A DNA stretch of 64,000 nt from Mucilaginibacter sp. KACC 22773 (lineage in GTDB: Bacteria > Bacteroidota > Bacteroidia > Sphingobacteriales > Sphingobacteriaceae): NCBI RefSeq assembly GCF_028736215.1, contig NZ_CP117883.1:1488001-1552000 (forward strand), given 5' to 3'. Both the position numbers and the translations under genes were made by a program. The notes beneath the pieces were generated by a model. The model was given only the letters and a program-made list of their open reading frames with translations, was not told the DNA's origin and made no database searches. Below, one piece after another: positions 51,360 to 60,527 of the stretch (within the stretch, counting starts at the first letter, position 1; every line of letters starts with the position of its first letter).

Positions 51360-52610
51360 ATGGCTACAGAAGTTAAGTGCCCCAGTTGTGGTTTTGGTTT
51401 TCCGATAGAGGAGGTGATGGCCGAGGAGTATAAAAAAGAGCTCCGGGTTAAAATGCAGGATTATACCCGCCAAAAAGAGGAGGAATACCGTAAAAAAGAC
51501 GAGGAGTTTTTAAGTAAAGAGCGGCAGCAAAAAGCCGAGTTTGAACAGCGCCTGAATGCCGAAAAAAAACAACTGCAGCTGGTGCTGGAGGAAAACCTGC
51601 GTAAATCCATAAGCCAGGATTATGAAAACCAGGTGCTGATGCTTAAAAATTCGGCGCAGGAAAGCGAAGAAAAATTAAAGCTATCGCGCCAGAAAGAGCT
51701 TGAGTTTTTACAACGCGAAAAACAGCTTCAGCAAAAAGAAGAGGAAATGGAGCTTTCATTGCAACGTAAGTTGCAGGAGCAACGAAATGAACTGGGCGAG
51801 CAGATTCGCCGCCAGGAAGCCGAGCGGCATAGCATAAAGGATATTGAGTACCAGTTAAAAGTAAAAGAACTGGAGAAGCAACTGGACGACCAAAAGAAGC
51901 TTGCCGAAGAAATGAAACGCAAGGCCGAGCAGGGGTCAATGCAATTACAGGGCGAAGTGCAGGAACTGATACTGGAGGAGTTATTGCGTAATTATTTTCC
52001 TTTCGATTTAATAAGTGAAGTTGGCAAAGGCGTTCGCGGTGCCGATTGTATTCAAACCGTTCGTAATCAGTTTGGGCAGGAGTGCGGTAAAATTATTTAC
52101 GAAAGTAAACGTACCGCTACCTTTGGCGCCGACTGGATTGACAAACTCAAAAAAGATATGCGCAGCGTTGGTGTAGATGTAGCAGTTATTGTTACGCAAT
52201 GCTACCCCAAGGGAATGGATTGTTTTGGCGAAAAGGATGGAGTTTGGATTTGTAGTTTTGACGAGGTGAAAGCGGTATCATATATCCTGCGCGATGGCGT
52301 AATCAAACTGTCAAACCTCATCAAATCTCAGGATAATAAAGGCGATAAAATGCACCTGTTGTATGATTACCTAACCAGCAGTGAATTTTCTGAGCAATGG
52401 AAGGCCATCAGAGAAGGTTATATGAGTATGCGCCTATCCATCCAAAAAGAACGCGACGCGATGGAAAAAATGTGGAAATCGCGCGAGAAGCAGCTGGATA
52501 AGGTATTGTTAAACGCCGCGCATATTAAAGGCAGTATTGAAGGTATTGCCGGCGCAGATAGCATTCAGCTAAGCCTTACAGATGATGAGGATACTTTGTT
52601 GTTGGATTAG
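51360..52610 (+). CDS. DUF2130-family protein (zinc ribbon, coiled coil, nuclease-like domain)
   Basis: A 416-residue protein. An N-terminal CPSCGF zinc-ribbon-like start (CPSC at 7-10) is followed by a Glu/Lys/Gln coiled coil of about 180 residues. The C-terminal DUF2130 domain (about 200-416) contains the GVRGADCIQTV, KIIYESKRTATFGADWIDKLKKDM block; the Asp...Glu-x-Lys arrangement fits a PD-(D/E)XK nuclease-like fold. Function of the family is unknown. The ATG at 51360 gives the usual N-terminus; an upstream ATG would add 20 unrelated residues. Confidence 0.85.
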   Translation: MATEVKCPSCGFGFPIEEVMAEEYKKELRVKMQDYTRQKEEEYRKKDEEFLSKERQQKAEFEQRLNAEKKQLQLVLEENLRKSISQDYENQVLMLKNSAQESEEKLKLSRQKELEFLQREKQLQQKEEEMELSLQRKLQEQRNELGEQIRRQEAERHSIKDIEYQLKVKELEKQLDDQKKLAEEMKRKAEQGSMQLQGEVQELILEELLRNYFPFDLISEVGKGVRGADCIQTVRNQFGQECGKIIYESKRTATFGADWIDKLKKDMRSVGVDVAVIVTQCYPKGMDCFGEKDGVWICSFDEVKAVSYILRDGVIKLSNLIKSQDNKGDKMHLLYDYLTSSEFSEQWKAIREGYMSMRLSIQKERDAMEKMWKSREKQLDKVLLNAAHIKGSIEGIAGADSIQLSLTDDEDTLLLD

Positions 52611-52694
52611 GGACGCAATTTGGCGATTTGCCAGATTATCAGGACCTTTCAGGGTGAAAAAGATAGTTTCAGTATTTATTTGGCCATTAGATTT

Positions 52695-54293
52695 TTAAGT
52701 GCCCAACTTAGGTATTAAATCTATCTGCTCATCCTCCGATTTTCTGATGATGCCTAAAATGATGCTATCGAGTTCATGTACCGATACGGAAATAAAATGG
52801 AGTACCTGATGATAATCCTTTGATTGGGTATTTTCATCAACCAATAAATCAAGCAGGCCCATGAGCCGGGCAACCGGGGTTCGTACAGTGTGGGCCTGGG
52901 TCCAGGCTATTTCTTTGAGTTTTATATTTTGTTTTTCGATAGCATTTACGTGGTTTTTTGTTTGGGTAACATCGCGCTCGATAGAGATCCAGTGGGTTGT
53001 TTTGCCCGCTGAGTCCTTAACTGGTGATACCGACTTACTACTCCAGAAACGTTCGCCATTCTTTTTAAAGTTAATTACCTCAACTTCAAATGCTGCATGC
53101 AGATCGAAGGTATTTATTAAGTTGGTTTGACCAGCCGCCGCCGCATTATTACCCCATAAAATATCGGTTACAGCCCCAATCGCTTCCTGCCGGGTGTAGC
53201 CGGTAATATTGGTAAATGCCTCGTTTGCGTATACTAATTTTCTTTGCAGGTTTTCATTGGCTTCGGCCTCAAAAATCAAAACCGCATCTGTGGCGTAATT
53301 CAACACCGATTCGGTAAGGCGAAGCCATTGTTCTTCTTCTTTTTGGCGTGTAATATCCTGCATGGCGCCAATAACCCGTATAGGTTTGCCGTTTGCCTCC
53401 CTGATTATCAAAGCCCGGTCAAGTATATGTTTGTATTTGCCATCGGCGCATAAAAACCGGTAATCAAGCTGTAGGTGATTGTTTTTGCCTGTAAACGCCC
53501 GGGTAAGGCCCCCGGTAACTTTTTCGGCATCGTCGGGGTGCAGCTTGGTGTTCCACCAGTTGGTTACATTGGCAACTTCGCTTAATTTGTACCCAAAGGC
53601 CTGGTTCATACCATAGTTGTACTGAATGGTGTCGTTAATGATATCCCAGTCCCAGATGGTATCGCTCGTGGCCTGGGCAACCGTTTCGTACCTGTTGTTA
53701 CTTTGCTGTAGCCCGTTAAAAAGCGTGGGTAAAAGTTGCGCAGTAACAGCACTTAAAATAATAAGGTTTACTGATACCGCTATCCACGAGCCAAGACTGT
53801 ATTGTAAGGCAATACCATCAGATAAAAGTTTAAAATGAATGCAAATACCTACCGAAATGCAAATACCTATGTTGATGTAAACTGTACAAAATGGTCGTGT
53901 ACCAGGAAATATAAGTAAACAAAAAATGGTTATTCCCAATAAATAAAGCAAACCCGGCCCGTACCAGCCAAGATAGTAAAGCAAAAACACGGCAAGCAGG
54001 TACAATAATGTAATAAGCAACAATTTACGGGCCGGTATACTTATACCATGCAATAATGCTACGGCCGAAATGGCAAACACAATTGAAAAATCAAAAACAG
54101 CAAGCGTGTAAAAATGATTTGAAATACTAATGTACCCGCCGGGAACCAGGGCGATAACGAAAAGCGGCAGCAGGTAAGTCATTATTGCTGCAAATAGTTT
54201 GTTGCTCCAGTAGGGTAGTCCATGCAGTTGTTCGGTGTTTCCTAAACAGTTGCGGTTAACCAGGGTTTTATAGTATTGCCATATATATTGCAT
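52695..54293 (-). CDS. Membrane PAS sensor with phosphoacceptor-like helix but no kinase domain
   Basis: A 532-residue protein. The N-terminal third (about 30-195) has six to seven transmembrane helices. Two PAS/PAC units follow (about 205-325 and 330-455; VIGAMQDITRQKEEE and ISIERDVTQTK end them). The last part has AWTQAHTVRTPVARLMGLLDLL (about 470-490), the HisKA-like His helix, and then the protein ends at about residue 532 with no ATP-binding domain. Such truncated sensors occur in Bacteroidota; a partner kinase or regulatory role is likely. Confidence 0.85.
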   Translation of the reverse strand: MQYIWQYYKTLVNRNCLGNTEQLHGLPYWSNKLFAAIMTYLLPLFVIALVPGGYISISNHFYTLAVFDFSIVFAISAVALLHGISIPARKLLLITLLYLLAVFLLYYLGWYGPGLLYLLGITIFCLLIFPGTRPFCTVYINIGICISVGICIHFKLLSDGIALQYSLGSWIAVSVNLIILSAVTAQLLPTLFNGLQQSNNRYETVAQATSDTIWDWDIINDTIQYNYGMNQAFGYKLSEVANVTNWWNTKLHPDDAEKVTGGLTRAFTGKNNHLQLDYRFLCADGKYKHILDRALIIREANGKPIRVIGAMQDITRQKEEEQWLRLTESVLNYATDAVLIFEAEANENLQRKLVYANEAFTNITGYTRQEAIGAVTDILWGNNAAAAGQTNLINTFDLHAAFEVEVINFKKNGERFWSSKSVSPVKDSAGKTTHWISIERDVTQTKNHVNAIEKQNIKLKEIAWTQAHTVRTPVARLMGLLDLLVDENTQSKDYHQVLHFISVSVHELDSIILGIIRKSEDEQIDLIPKLGT

Positions 54294-54496
54294 CAATAGC
54301 GGTTAATGCCGGTATTTAGGGGAGGGCCGGCATTACGAGTGACAAGATATTAAATAAACGTAAAAACTACACGAATAAATGTACCCAGCGGGTGATTTTT
54401 TATAATATTTACATTTTATTATTGCCATTAACGATGGTTTTTTGCCCTTTTCGGGCTATTTTTAGTTTAATCTTTTATTGATAAATCCCTGATTTG

Positions 54497-55420
54497 ATGA
54501 AAAATACGCGTTTCTGGTACCTGTTTGGGTTAATGATGGTTACCTGGTTGAACCCGGTGGCCGCACAACAAGTTGATAAATTGCCGCAATTGCTGATAAG
54601 ACTTGACGATATTGGCATGAACCATTCTGTAAATATGGCCGCCGAAAAAATGGCCCAAACAGGCTTACCTTTTTCAGTATCGTTACAGTTTGCCTGCCCA
54701 TGGTACCAGGAAGCTGTGGAGATTTTAAAAAAATATCCAAACGTGAGTGTAGGGGTACACTTAACCTTAACATCTGAGTGGAAAAACTATCGCTGGGGGC
54801 CTGTTACAGGGCGCACTGCGGTGCCGGGCCTGGTTGATGAAGTTGGCTATTTTCCGCATTCAACATCGGCATTTGCTAAAAGTGGTTATAAAATAGAAGA
54901 GGTAGAAACAGAACTATCGGCACAAATTGAACGTGCATTGGCCTCGGGGCTTAAAATTACCTATATCGATCCACACATGGGCATAGCACTTTCGACACCC
55001 GAGCTTCGGGCGCTGACCGAAAAACTGGCGCATAAATATAAATTAGCTATATCAACCCTAAGTAGTGTTACTTATTTTGGCGAAACCTATATGGAAATGT
55101 GGGGCGAACCGATAGCTACCAAGAAAAAGGTTTTTTTGAATTACGTGAGCACCAAACTTAACCCCAACAAGCCAAATCTGGTGGTTATTCATACAGCCAC
55201 GCCCAGCCCCGAAATGGATGCGCTGGTAGATATGAACAGCAACATGATGAATACTAAAGAGGGTAAACCCCTCACCAGCCTTCATCGCCAAACAGAACTG
55301 AACATGTTGCTATCGCCGGAATTTAGGGCGATGGATGGAAAAAAATTCAGGATGATTAATTACGCACAATTATTGGCTGGCAAAGATATAAGCATACTTA
55401 AAGCTGTTGATAATAAATAG
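54497..55420 (+). CDS. Secreted ChbG/YdjC-like carbohydrate deacetylase
   Basis: A 307-residue protein with signal peptide ending near VAAQ (about residue 24). It has the metal-binding pattern of the ChbG/HpnK (YdjC) family: LIRLDDIGMNHSVN (Asp-Asp), SVGVHLTLTSEW (His) and YIDPHMGIALSTP (Asp-His). It should remove acetyl groups from amino-sugar oligomers outside the cytoplasm. ATG 54497 follows an in-frame TTG. Confidence 0.85.
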   Translation: MKNTRFWYLFGLMMVTWLNPVAAQQVDKLPQLLIRLDDIGMNHSVNMAAEKMAQTGLPFSVSLQFACPWYQEAVEILKKYPNVSVGVHLTLTSEWKNYRWGPVTGRTAVPGLVDEVGYFPHSTSAFAKSGYKIEEVETELSAQIERALASGLKITYIDPHMGIALSTPELRALTEKLAHKYKLAISTLSSVTYFGETYMEMWGEPIATKKKVFLNYVSTKLNPNKPNLVVIHTATPSPEMDALVDMNSNMMNTKEGKPLTSLHRQTELNMLLSPEFRAMDGKKFRMINYAQLLAGKDISILKAVDNK

Positions 55421-55422
55421 GC

Positions 55423-55635
55423 TTATTTACTTTTTGATAAGGCAATTACAGCTATGCCTCCTATAATTAATGCGCCGCCTAAATACGGGGGCCAGTTAAC
55501 AGTTTTTTGCTTATCAACAGAAACCTGGAGTGGACCGGCGTCAATAACTTTTTCCTTTTTGGTATAAGTAAAGCCCGTCCAGATGAGCATGATAGCGCCT
55601 ATAACGATAAGTGCTATACCAATGGTTTTGTTCAT
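55423..55635 (-). CDS. Small membrane protein
   Basis: A 70-residue protein with two transmembrane helices (about 3-23 and 50-67) and a polar linker (KKEKVIDAGPLQVSVDKQKTVNWPP). The layout recalls DUF3185-type small proteins but is not a firm match. Its stop is two bases from the end of the deacetylase gene on the other strand. Confidence 0.6.
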   Translation of the reverse strand: MNKTIGIALIVIGAIMLIWTGFTYTKKEKVIDAGPLQVSVDKQKTVNWPPYLGGALIIGGIAVIALSKSK

Positions 55636-55811
55636 GTTTGTAGTTTTAATGTTTCGCTTTTAATAGGAATGACCAGAGTTGTAAATTGTTTGCGGGGATA
55701 CAAAATATAAGCTTTAGCTTTTGCGGGTAGCAAACTTTTTATAGATTAGGTACTTTTAAGGCCATAGTTATTTGCCTTCATCAAAACTTAAGCAATAAAA
55801 AGTATACAGGA

Positions 55812-56819
55812 ATGCAAGATGATTTGATACTCGAAACCATATCTGTTACCAAAAACTTTTTTGGCGATAAATCAACCGGGGTAAACAACATAACCATATT
55901 TGTGCCCAAAGGGAAGATAACCGCTATAGTTGGCGAAAGCGGCAGTGGTAAAACCACACTCCTGAACTTATTGTTTGGTACCCTACAACCCGATCATGGC
56001 GAGGTTTTTTTTAAAGAGGAACGGGTATTGAGCCGGGAACACGGTATACAACATGCACACCAGGTAATGCGGATGGTTACCCAAAACGGTGTTGATATGA
56101 ACCCCAAATCGACTGTTTGGGAAACTGTGCGTGATGGCATGCCTCCTGAAGACCACAGCCACGAAATAAAGCTGGTTACCGAAGCCCTTAATATGCTTAA
56201 TATTTATCCGCTAAAAGATTACCCCTTCGGTAAGCTAAGCGGGGGCGAAAAGCAGCGGGTTACAATTGCCAAAGCCCTTATCAGCCGGCCGCAGGTTTTA
56301 CTGCTTGACGAACCTTTTAACCAGGTTGACGCCTATTACCGGGAAGCCCTGCAGCACGATATCAGGCAAATTGTACGGGAGTGGAAAACAACCGTGGTGC
56401 TGGTATCGCATGATCCGGCCGAGATACTATCAATGGCCGATGAACTTATTGTAATAAAAGAAGGCGAAATTGTTGAACATGGCCCGCCCGATAAATTATA
56501 CCACTCGCCCAAATTGCTATATACCTCGCAAATACTGGCCAGCAGCAGTGTGCTTACATCAACCAAGGCCAAAGTTTGCGGAATTAAAAGCAAGCGTGGT
56601 ATTGTTGTTGTATATGCCGAACATGTGAAAATTGCAGCTATTGGCAAAAAATGGCTTATAAAAATGATCCTGTTTAAAGGTTTTTTTGAAGAGTTGATTA
56701 TTGATCATAATGATGTTACCCTGCGTGTAATGAATTACAAGAGGGGCAAATACAAAGTAGGCAGCAAGGTGAGCATAAAAATAACCAGGTACTTCGAGTT
56801 TGGGAAATGGGAGAATTGA
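55812..56819 (+). CDS. ABC-transporter ATP-binding protein
   Basis: A 335-residue ATPase. Walker A GESGSGKT (about 38-45), Q-loop region VTQNG, signature LSGGEKQR (about 143-150) and Walker B VLLLDEPF (about 163-170) are intact, with the H-loop VSHDPAE. Residues about 250-335 form an extra C-terminal beta-rich domain of the TOBE type (VCGIKSKRG, VSIKITRYFEF). No permease gene is adjacent, so the substrate is unknown. Confidence 0.9.
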   Translation: MQDDLILETISVTKNFFGDKSTGVNNITIFVPKGKITAIVGESGSGKTTLLNLLFGTLQPDHGEVFFKEERVLSREHGIQHAHQVMRMVTQNGVDMNPKSTVWETVRDGMPPEDHSHEIKLVTEALNMLNIYPLKDYPFGKLSGGEKQRVTIAKALISRPQVLLLDEPFNQVDAYYREALQHDIRQIVREWKTTVVLVSHDPAEILSMADELIVIKEGEIVEHGPPDKLYHSPKLLYTSQILASSSVLTSTKAKVCGIKSKRGIVVVYAEHVKIAAIGKKWLIKMILFKGFFEELIIDHNDVTLRVMNYKRGKYKVGSKVSIKITRYFEFGKWEN

Positions 56820-57149
56820 TGAAGAGGCAAGAATCAAGACCAAAAAAGTGGTAGGGTTCTGAAAATTAAAGCAAATATTGAAGTTAAAGCCTTAATAATA
56901 TTATCTATCCTGCAAATCAAAAGTCCTCTCGTTTGGCTACCGTGTATGCACGGTTTTTAAACACGTATCACTAAACAAAGGAGGTGCCATTTCTACCAAA
57001 TCAGAAGTGGATGTAAGCGAAGGGGCCAGGAGAAACTATCTCTTGAGCGTAGCGAAAAAGCTTATGTGCCCTGCAATTCGATAGTTTTTTTGAATACAGG
57101 GCGCATAAGATTTTTCTCGTACCTCGTTCTAAATCAAAGGAGTGGCGAC
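56820..57149. other. 330-bp convergent gap with a long stem-loop
   Basis: No gene. 57061-57073 (CTTATGTGCCCTG) pairs with 57097-57109 and the stem extends outward with mismatches into AAAAAG/TTTTTC. It probably separates the ABC ATPase and glycyl-tRNA synthetase transcripts. A CAAAGGAG-containing motif occurs on both sides (near 56976 and 57136). Confidence 0.6.
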
Positions 57150-58631
57150 TTACTTCAGCAAATTCTTCCAGCTTACCTGGTCGCCGATGATTTTTTCAAG
57201 GTCGGCGCTGGCCACACGTTCCTGGGCCATGGTATCGCGGTAGCGGATGGTTACGGTATCATCCTCCAAACTCTGGTGATCAACCGTTATACAGAAAGGT
57301 GTACCAATAGCATCCTGGCGGCGATAGCGCTTGCCAATGGCATCTTTTTCTTCGTACTGTATGTTAAAGTCAAGCTTCAGGCGATCCATAATCTCGCGGG
57401 CTTTCTCGGGCAAGCCATCTTTTTTGGTAAGCGGGAATATAGCCGCTTTAACCGGGGCCAGGCAAGGGTGCAGGTGCAGCACGGTACGGCTGTCCTGTTT
57501 CTCGTCGGTGCTCAGGTCTTCCTCTTCAAAAGCGTTTATCATGGTTAGCAGGAACATCCTGTCTAACCCTATCGAAGTTTCAATAACGTAAGGCACATAG
57601 TTGCCATAAGGTTTGCCTGTTTCTGGGTCAACCTCGGGGTCAAAGTATTGCATCTTTTTGTTCGAGAATTTCTCGTGCTGGCTCAAGTCAAAATCGGTAC
57701 GGCTGTGTATGCCCTCTACCTCTTTAAATCCAAACGGAAACTCAAACTCAATGTCAAAAGCGGCATCGGCATAATGGGCCAGCTTTACGTGTTCATGATA
57801 ACGGTATTTGGCGGCATCGGTACCCAGGGCAAGGTGCCATTTTAAACGGGCAGCTTTCCATTTTTCAAACCATTCTTTTTGTGTGCCAGGGCGTACAAAG
57901 TATTGCATTTCCATTTGCTCAAATTCGCGCATGCGGATAATGAACTGGCGGGCAATCACCTCGTTACGGAAAGCCTTACCTATTTGCGCAATACCGAAAG
58001 GAATTTTCATCCTGCCCGATTTTTGCACGTTTAGGTAGTTCACAAAAATACCCTGCGCGGTTTCCGGGCGAAGGTAAATCAGGTCGGCATCATCGGCTAC
58101 GGCGCCCATCTGGGTGCTAAACATCAGGTTAAACTGGCGCACATCTGTCCAGTTGCGGGTACCGCTTACCGGGCAGGCAATTTCATGCTCAATAATAAGC
58201 TCCTTTAAACGTGGCAAGTCCTCATTTTTAAGGGCCTCGTCCATATCGTGCTGTAACTGCTCGGCTTTATCAGTTTTACCGTCTTTATCGTAACGGTCAA
58301 TCTTATCCTCCAAAAGCTGATCGGCGCGGTAACGCTTCTTCGAATCCTTGTTGTCAATCATCGGGTCGCTGAAACCATCAACGTGGCCGCTGGCTTTCCA
58401 GATCTTTGGGTGCATAAATATGGCGCTATCAATACCAACAATGTTGTCATGCATTTGCACCATGGCTTTCCACCAGTAGGTTTTAATGTTGTTCTTCAGT
58501 TCAGCACCATTTTGGCCGTAATCGTAAACAGCGCTTAACCCATCATAAATTTCGCTCGATGGGAAAACAAAGCCATACTCCTTGGCATGCGATATAACAT
58601 TTTTAAAAAGTTCGTCGGTTGATTTGCTCAT
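57150..58631 (-). CDS. glyQS: Glycyl-tRNA synthetase (class II, dimeric type)
   Basis: A 493-residue enzyme charging tRNA-Gly with glycine. Class II motifs are clear: WKASGHVDGFSDPMI (about 75-89), YLRPETAQGIFVNYL, FRNEVIARQFIIRMREFEQMEMQYF (motif 2) and YVIETSIGLDRMFLL (motif 3). The anticodon-binding domain fills the last 110 residues. The start at 58631 (MSKSTDELFKN) is the family's; upstream in-frame codons run into repeat DNA. Single housekeeping gene. Confidence 0.95.
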   Translation of the reverse strand: MSKSTDELFKNVISHAKEYGFVFPSSEIYDGLSAVYDYGQNGAELKNNIKTYWWKAMVQMHDNIVGIDSAIFMHPKIWKASGHVDGFSDPMIDNKDSKKRYRADQLLEDKIDRYDKDGKTDKAEQLQHDMDEALKNEDLPRLKELIIEHEIACPVSGTRNWTDVRQFNLMFSTQMGAVADDADLIYLRPETAQGIFVNYLNVQKSGRMKIPFGIAQIGKAFRNEVIARQFIIRMREFEQMEMQYFVRPGTQKEWFEKWKAARLKWHLALGTDAAKYRYHEHVKLAHYADAAFDIEFEFPFGFKEVEGIHSRTDFDLSQHEKFSNKKMQYFDPEVDPETGKPYGNYVPYVIETSIGLDRMFLLTMINAFEEEDLSTDEKQDSRTVLHLHPCLAPVKAAIFPLTKKDGLPEKAREIMDRLKLDFNIQYEEKDAIGKRYRRQDAIGTPFCITVDHQSLEDDTVTIRYRDTMAQERVASADLEKIIGDQVSWKNLLK

Positions 58632-58678
58632 AATAGCTGCAAAGATACAATTTAGGCAGAAAGCTGAAAGGGGAGAAT

Positions 58679-58773
58679 AGTAGCAAGTAGTAAGTAGTAA
58701 GTAGTAAGATTTTTTTCGGCGAGTCAAGGTAAAGGTTAATGACCATCTACTTTTGTCTTGATACTTACTACTC
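58679..58773. repeat. Inverted heptamer-repeat arms (AGTAGTA)
   Basis: The left arm (58679-58708) is AGTAAGT-type units; the right arm (58756-58773) is CTTGATACTTACTACT. It uses the same word as the phage spacers at 2298 and 4428. It adjoins the GGCGTT element that begins at 58779. Confidence 0.8.
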
Positions 58774-58778
58774 GTAAT

Positions 58779-58902
58779 GGCGTTCCCTGCGGGCCGGGCC
58801 ATACACTCATACGCGCACAGGGCATTAGGCGCGGGCCGGTATCCGTTTCTGTCCCTAACGCAAAACCCGGAAGCGATAGAGGCCGTCCGTCCGCACAGGT
58901 GC
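58779..58902 (+). repeat. GGCGTT-ended intergenic element, copy 1
   Basis: The core 58779-58861 starts GGCGTTCCC and ends CCCTAACGC, with GGGCCGG, CCATACACTCATAC and CCGGTATCCGTTTCTGTCC inside. It is followed by CCGTCCGTCCGCACAGGTG. It is an inverted diverged copy of 60308-60446. Confidence 0.85.
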
Positions 58903-58967
58903 CCTCACTCTATTTCGGACAAAAGCGGACGCTTTTAATGATACTCACCGTCATAAATTGGCAGAAA

Positions 58968-59225
58968 CTATCGCCTGCTAAGCCGTAACCATACGCGTGG
59001 CGTTATTTTAGAAAACAGCCAGTAGTTAAATACCAGTAACGATATAAATACAAATGTTAAAATCAGTTGTACCGGGTTAATGTCGTTGCCGACAAAAAGT
59101 TTTGCCGAAACACCCCAGCATGATTTTAGTATAAAAATTAACAGCCTAACTATCATCGATGCCGATACATAAGCAAATACTGTATTGCTAATTATTAAGA
59201 GCCATTTTGGCATTGTTTTTTTCAT
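58968..59225 (-). CDS. Small membrane protein
   Basis: An 85-residue protein with two transmembrane helices (about 10-30 and 50-72) and a basic end (PRVWLRLSRR). No family recognised. It lies between the two inverted GGCGTT elements, together with the gene at 59627-60052, as if part of one unit. Expression signals are not obvious. Confidence 0.5.
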   Translation of the reverse strand: MKKTMPKWLLIISNTVFAYVSASMIVRLLIFILKSCWGVSAKLFVGNDINPVQLILTFVFISLLVFNYWLFSKITPRVWLRLSRR

Positions 59226-59380
59226 GTCGTAAGCTTCAGCCTAAAATAAGCAGAATTTGGAAATAAAAAATAATGGGCCAGATGTTAACGGTTAAGCATT
59301 TTTTTACTACCTTATTCTTTATTTTAAAGAAATTTCTGTATATTTGTAATGGGCTTGTTCTGTTTTAAAAGCACTAAAAC

Positions 59381-59500
59381 TGTCCGCTTCCGTCCGATAC
59401 TGTCCTACACCTGTGGGCGGACGGACACCACAACAGGCCCTCACCACCTTGTCCGCCCTGTCCGAAATGTACCGGGACCCTAAAGCGGACGGACGGAAAC
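59381..59500. repeat. Cluster of GTCCGTCC-type repeats
   Basis: GTCCGC/CCGTCCG and the complementary CGGACGGAC occur facing each other (59381-59430 and 59446-59500), with a CACCTGTG adjoining as in the GGCGTT elements. The rest of the 400-bp gap 59226-59626 shows no gene. Confidence 0.7.
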
Positions 59501-59626
59501 ACAACCAACCACATAAGCACACCAGATAGCATGCACCCGCCCGCTTTCCCCACTTTAAATAAATTTAAGGTAAGGAGAGGTATTTTTAAAAAACTCGGTT
59601 TTTATAAAAACAAGGGCAGTAAAAAA

Positions 59627-60052
59627 TCAGGGTAAGTTGCTCAATATACTCTTTAACATATCTTTTGCTGTACCTCTTTGGGTAATTAATTGTATTGATA
59701 TGGCAAAAATGTAAAATACCAGGAAAAACAAAATACCATAATACTGTTCTTGGCTTATTAAGCCTATTGCAAGGGCAATAAATATAAGTAGCGGTGCAGT
59801 TAAACTTGTGTAATAACTAAAGGTTACCAAAACCTCATCTCCCGTAAAGCTGAGCTCAAACTTTCCTCCATTTAGCCGTGCTGCAGCTTGGTGCCTCCAC
59901 CTTAATTTCCAGGGATTATCGTCAAATTCAACAACACTGCTTGTTAAGTTGTTAACCCTGTATTCTTCACCCTCTAACAGGGATACTATGTTGTCAATTA
60001 CAACTCGAGGGGCAACATGGATAGCCTGTGTTAGTTTAAACTTTATTTTCAT
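59627..60052 (-). CDS. Membrane protein of unknown function
   Basis: A 141-residue protein. The N-terminal 80 residues are soluble and beta-rich (MKIKFKLTQAIHVAPR, VVEFDDNPWKLRW). Two adjacent transmembrane helices follow (about 86-125), and a short helical tail ends the protein. No family recognised. It lies between inverted copies of the GGCGTT element. Confidence 0.6.
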   Translation of the reverse strand: MKIKFKLTQAIHVAPRVVIDNIVSLLEGEEYRVNNLTSSVVEFDDNPWKLRWRHQAAARLNGGKFELSFTGDEVLVTFSYYTSLTAPLLIFIALAIGLISQEQYYGILFFLVFYIFAISIQLITQRGTAKDMLKSILSNLP

Positions 60053-60189
60053 TGCGATAAGTGCTGCTAATTTACTAAAGTGCAGCCAATAACAAATATA
60101 TGGATGTTTGACCGATTGATTGCCTGCGTAATAAACACACTGCCAGTGCCTGTGTAAATTCCTTTGCCCTTAAATAAACATTGGTTGCC

Positions 60190-60330
60190 CTTTTGTAGCG
60201 TCCGTCCGCAAGGGGGAACAGAGCAAAGACGGACAGGGGCGGACAGGCAAACTTTTGGCAAAACTGGTTTTAACCATGTCCGTCCGGATTTGTCCGTTAA
60301 AGAGCGGCACACCTGTGCGGACGGACGGGC
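60190..60330. repeat. GTCCGTCC-type repeats in the 60053-60527 gap
   Basis: GTCCGTCCGCAAG (60190), GGACAGGGGCGGACAGG, CATGTCCGTCCGG (60276) and CCTGTGCGGACGGACGG (60312) recur in both orientations. No gene is visible in this 475-bp gap. Confidence 0.7.
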
Positions 60331-60446
60331 TTTTTGATTAACGGAAGCTTGCGTTAAGGACAGAAACGGATACCGGCCTGTGAATAAGGCCTGTGCAGTA
60401 TGAGTGTATGGGCCTGGCCCACACTTCTACCAGTGTGGGCAACGCC
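60308..60446 (-). repeat. GGCGTT-ended intergenic element, copy 2 (inverted)
   Basis: The core 60351-60446 reads GCGTTAAGGACAGAAACGG at one end and GGGCAACGCC at the other, with GTATGAGTGTATGG inside. It is the reverse complement of copy 1 over most of its length. CACACCTGTGCGGACGGACG precedes it. Confidence 0.85.
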
Positions 60447-60527
60447 CTTAAAATGACACTAAAACAGGGTATTTGCTAAAACTTATCGGGCAAAAGTTTA
60501 TTGTACTATATACAACTAATTGCTGCC

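Noticed and set aside
51643..51939. Minus-strand open frames opposite the DUF2130 coiled coil
   Set aside because: Shadow of a biased coiled-coil coding sequence; products look random.
57066..57548. Plus-strand open frame at the end of glycyl-tRNA synthetase
   Set aside because: Antisense to a clear housekeeping gene and starts inside a hairpin.
58632..58802. Upstream extension of glycyl-tRNA synthetase
   Set aside because: The extra 57 codons run through a heptamer array and have no counterpart in the enzyme family.
58779..60446. Integron-like attC sites
   Set aside because: The ends are in the opposite order to attC (GTT first, AAC last), no integrase is present, and the enclosed genes do not form cassette units.
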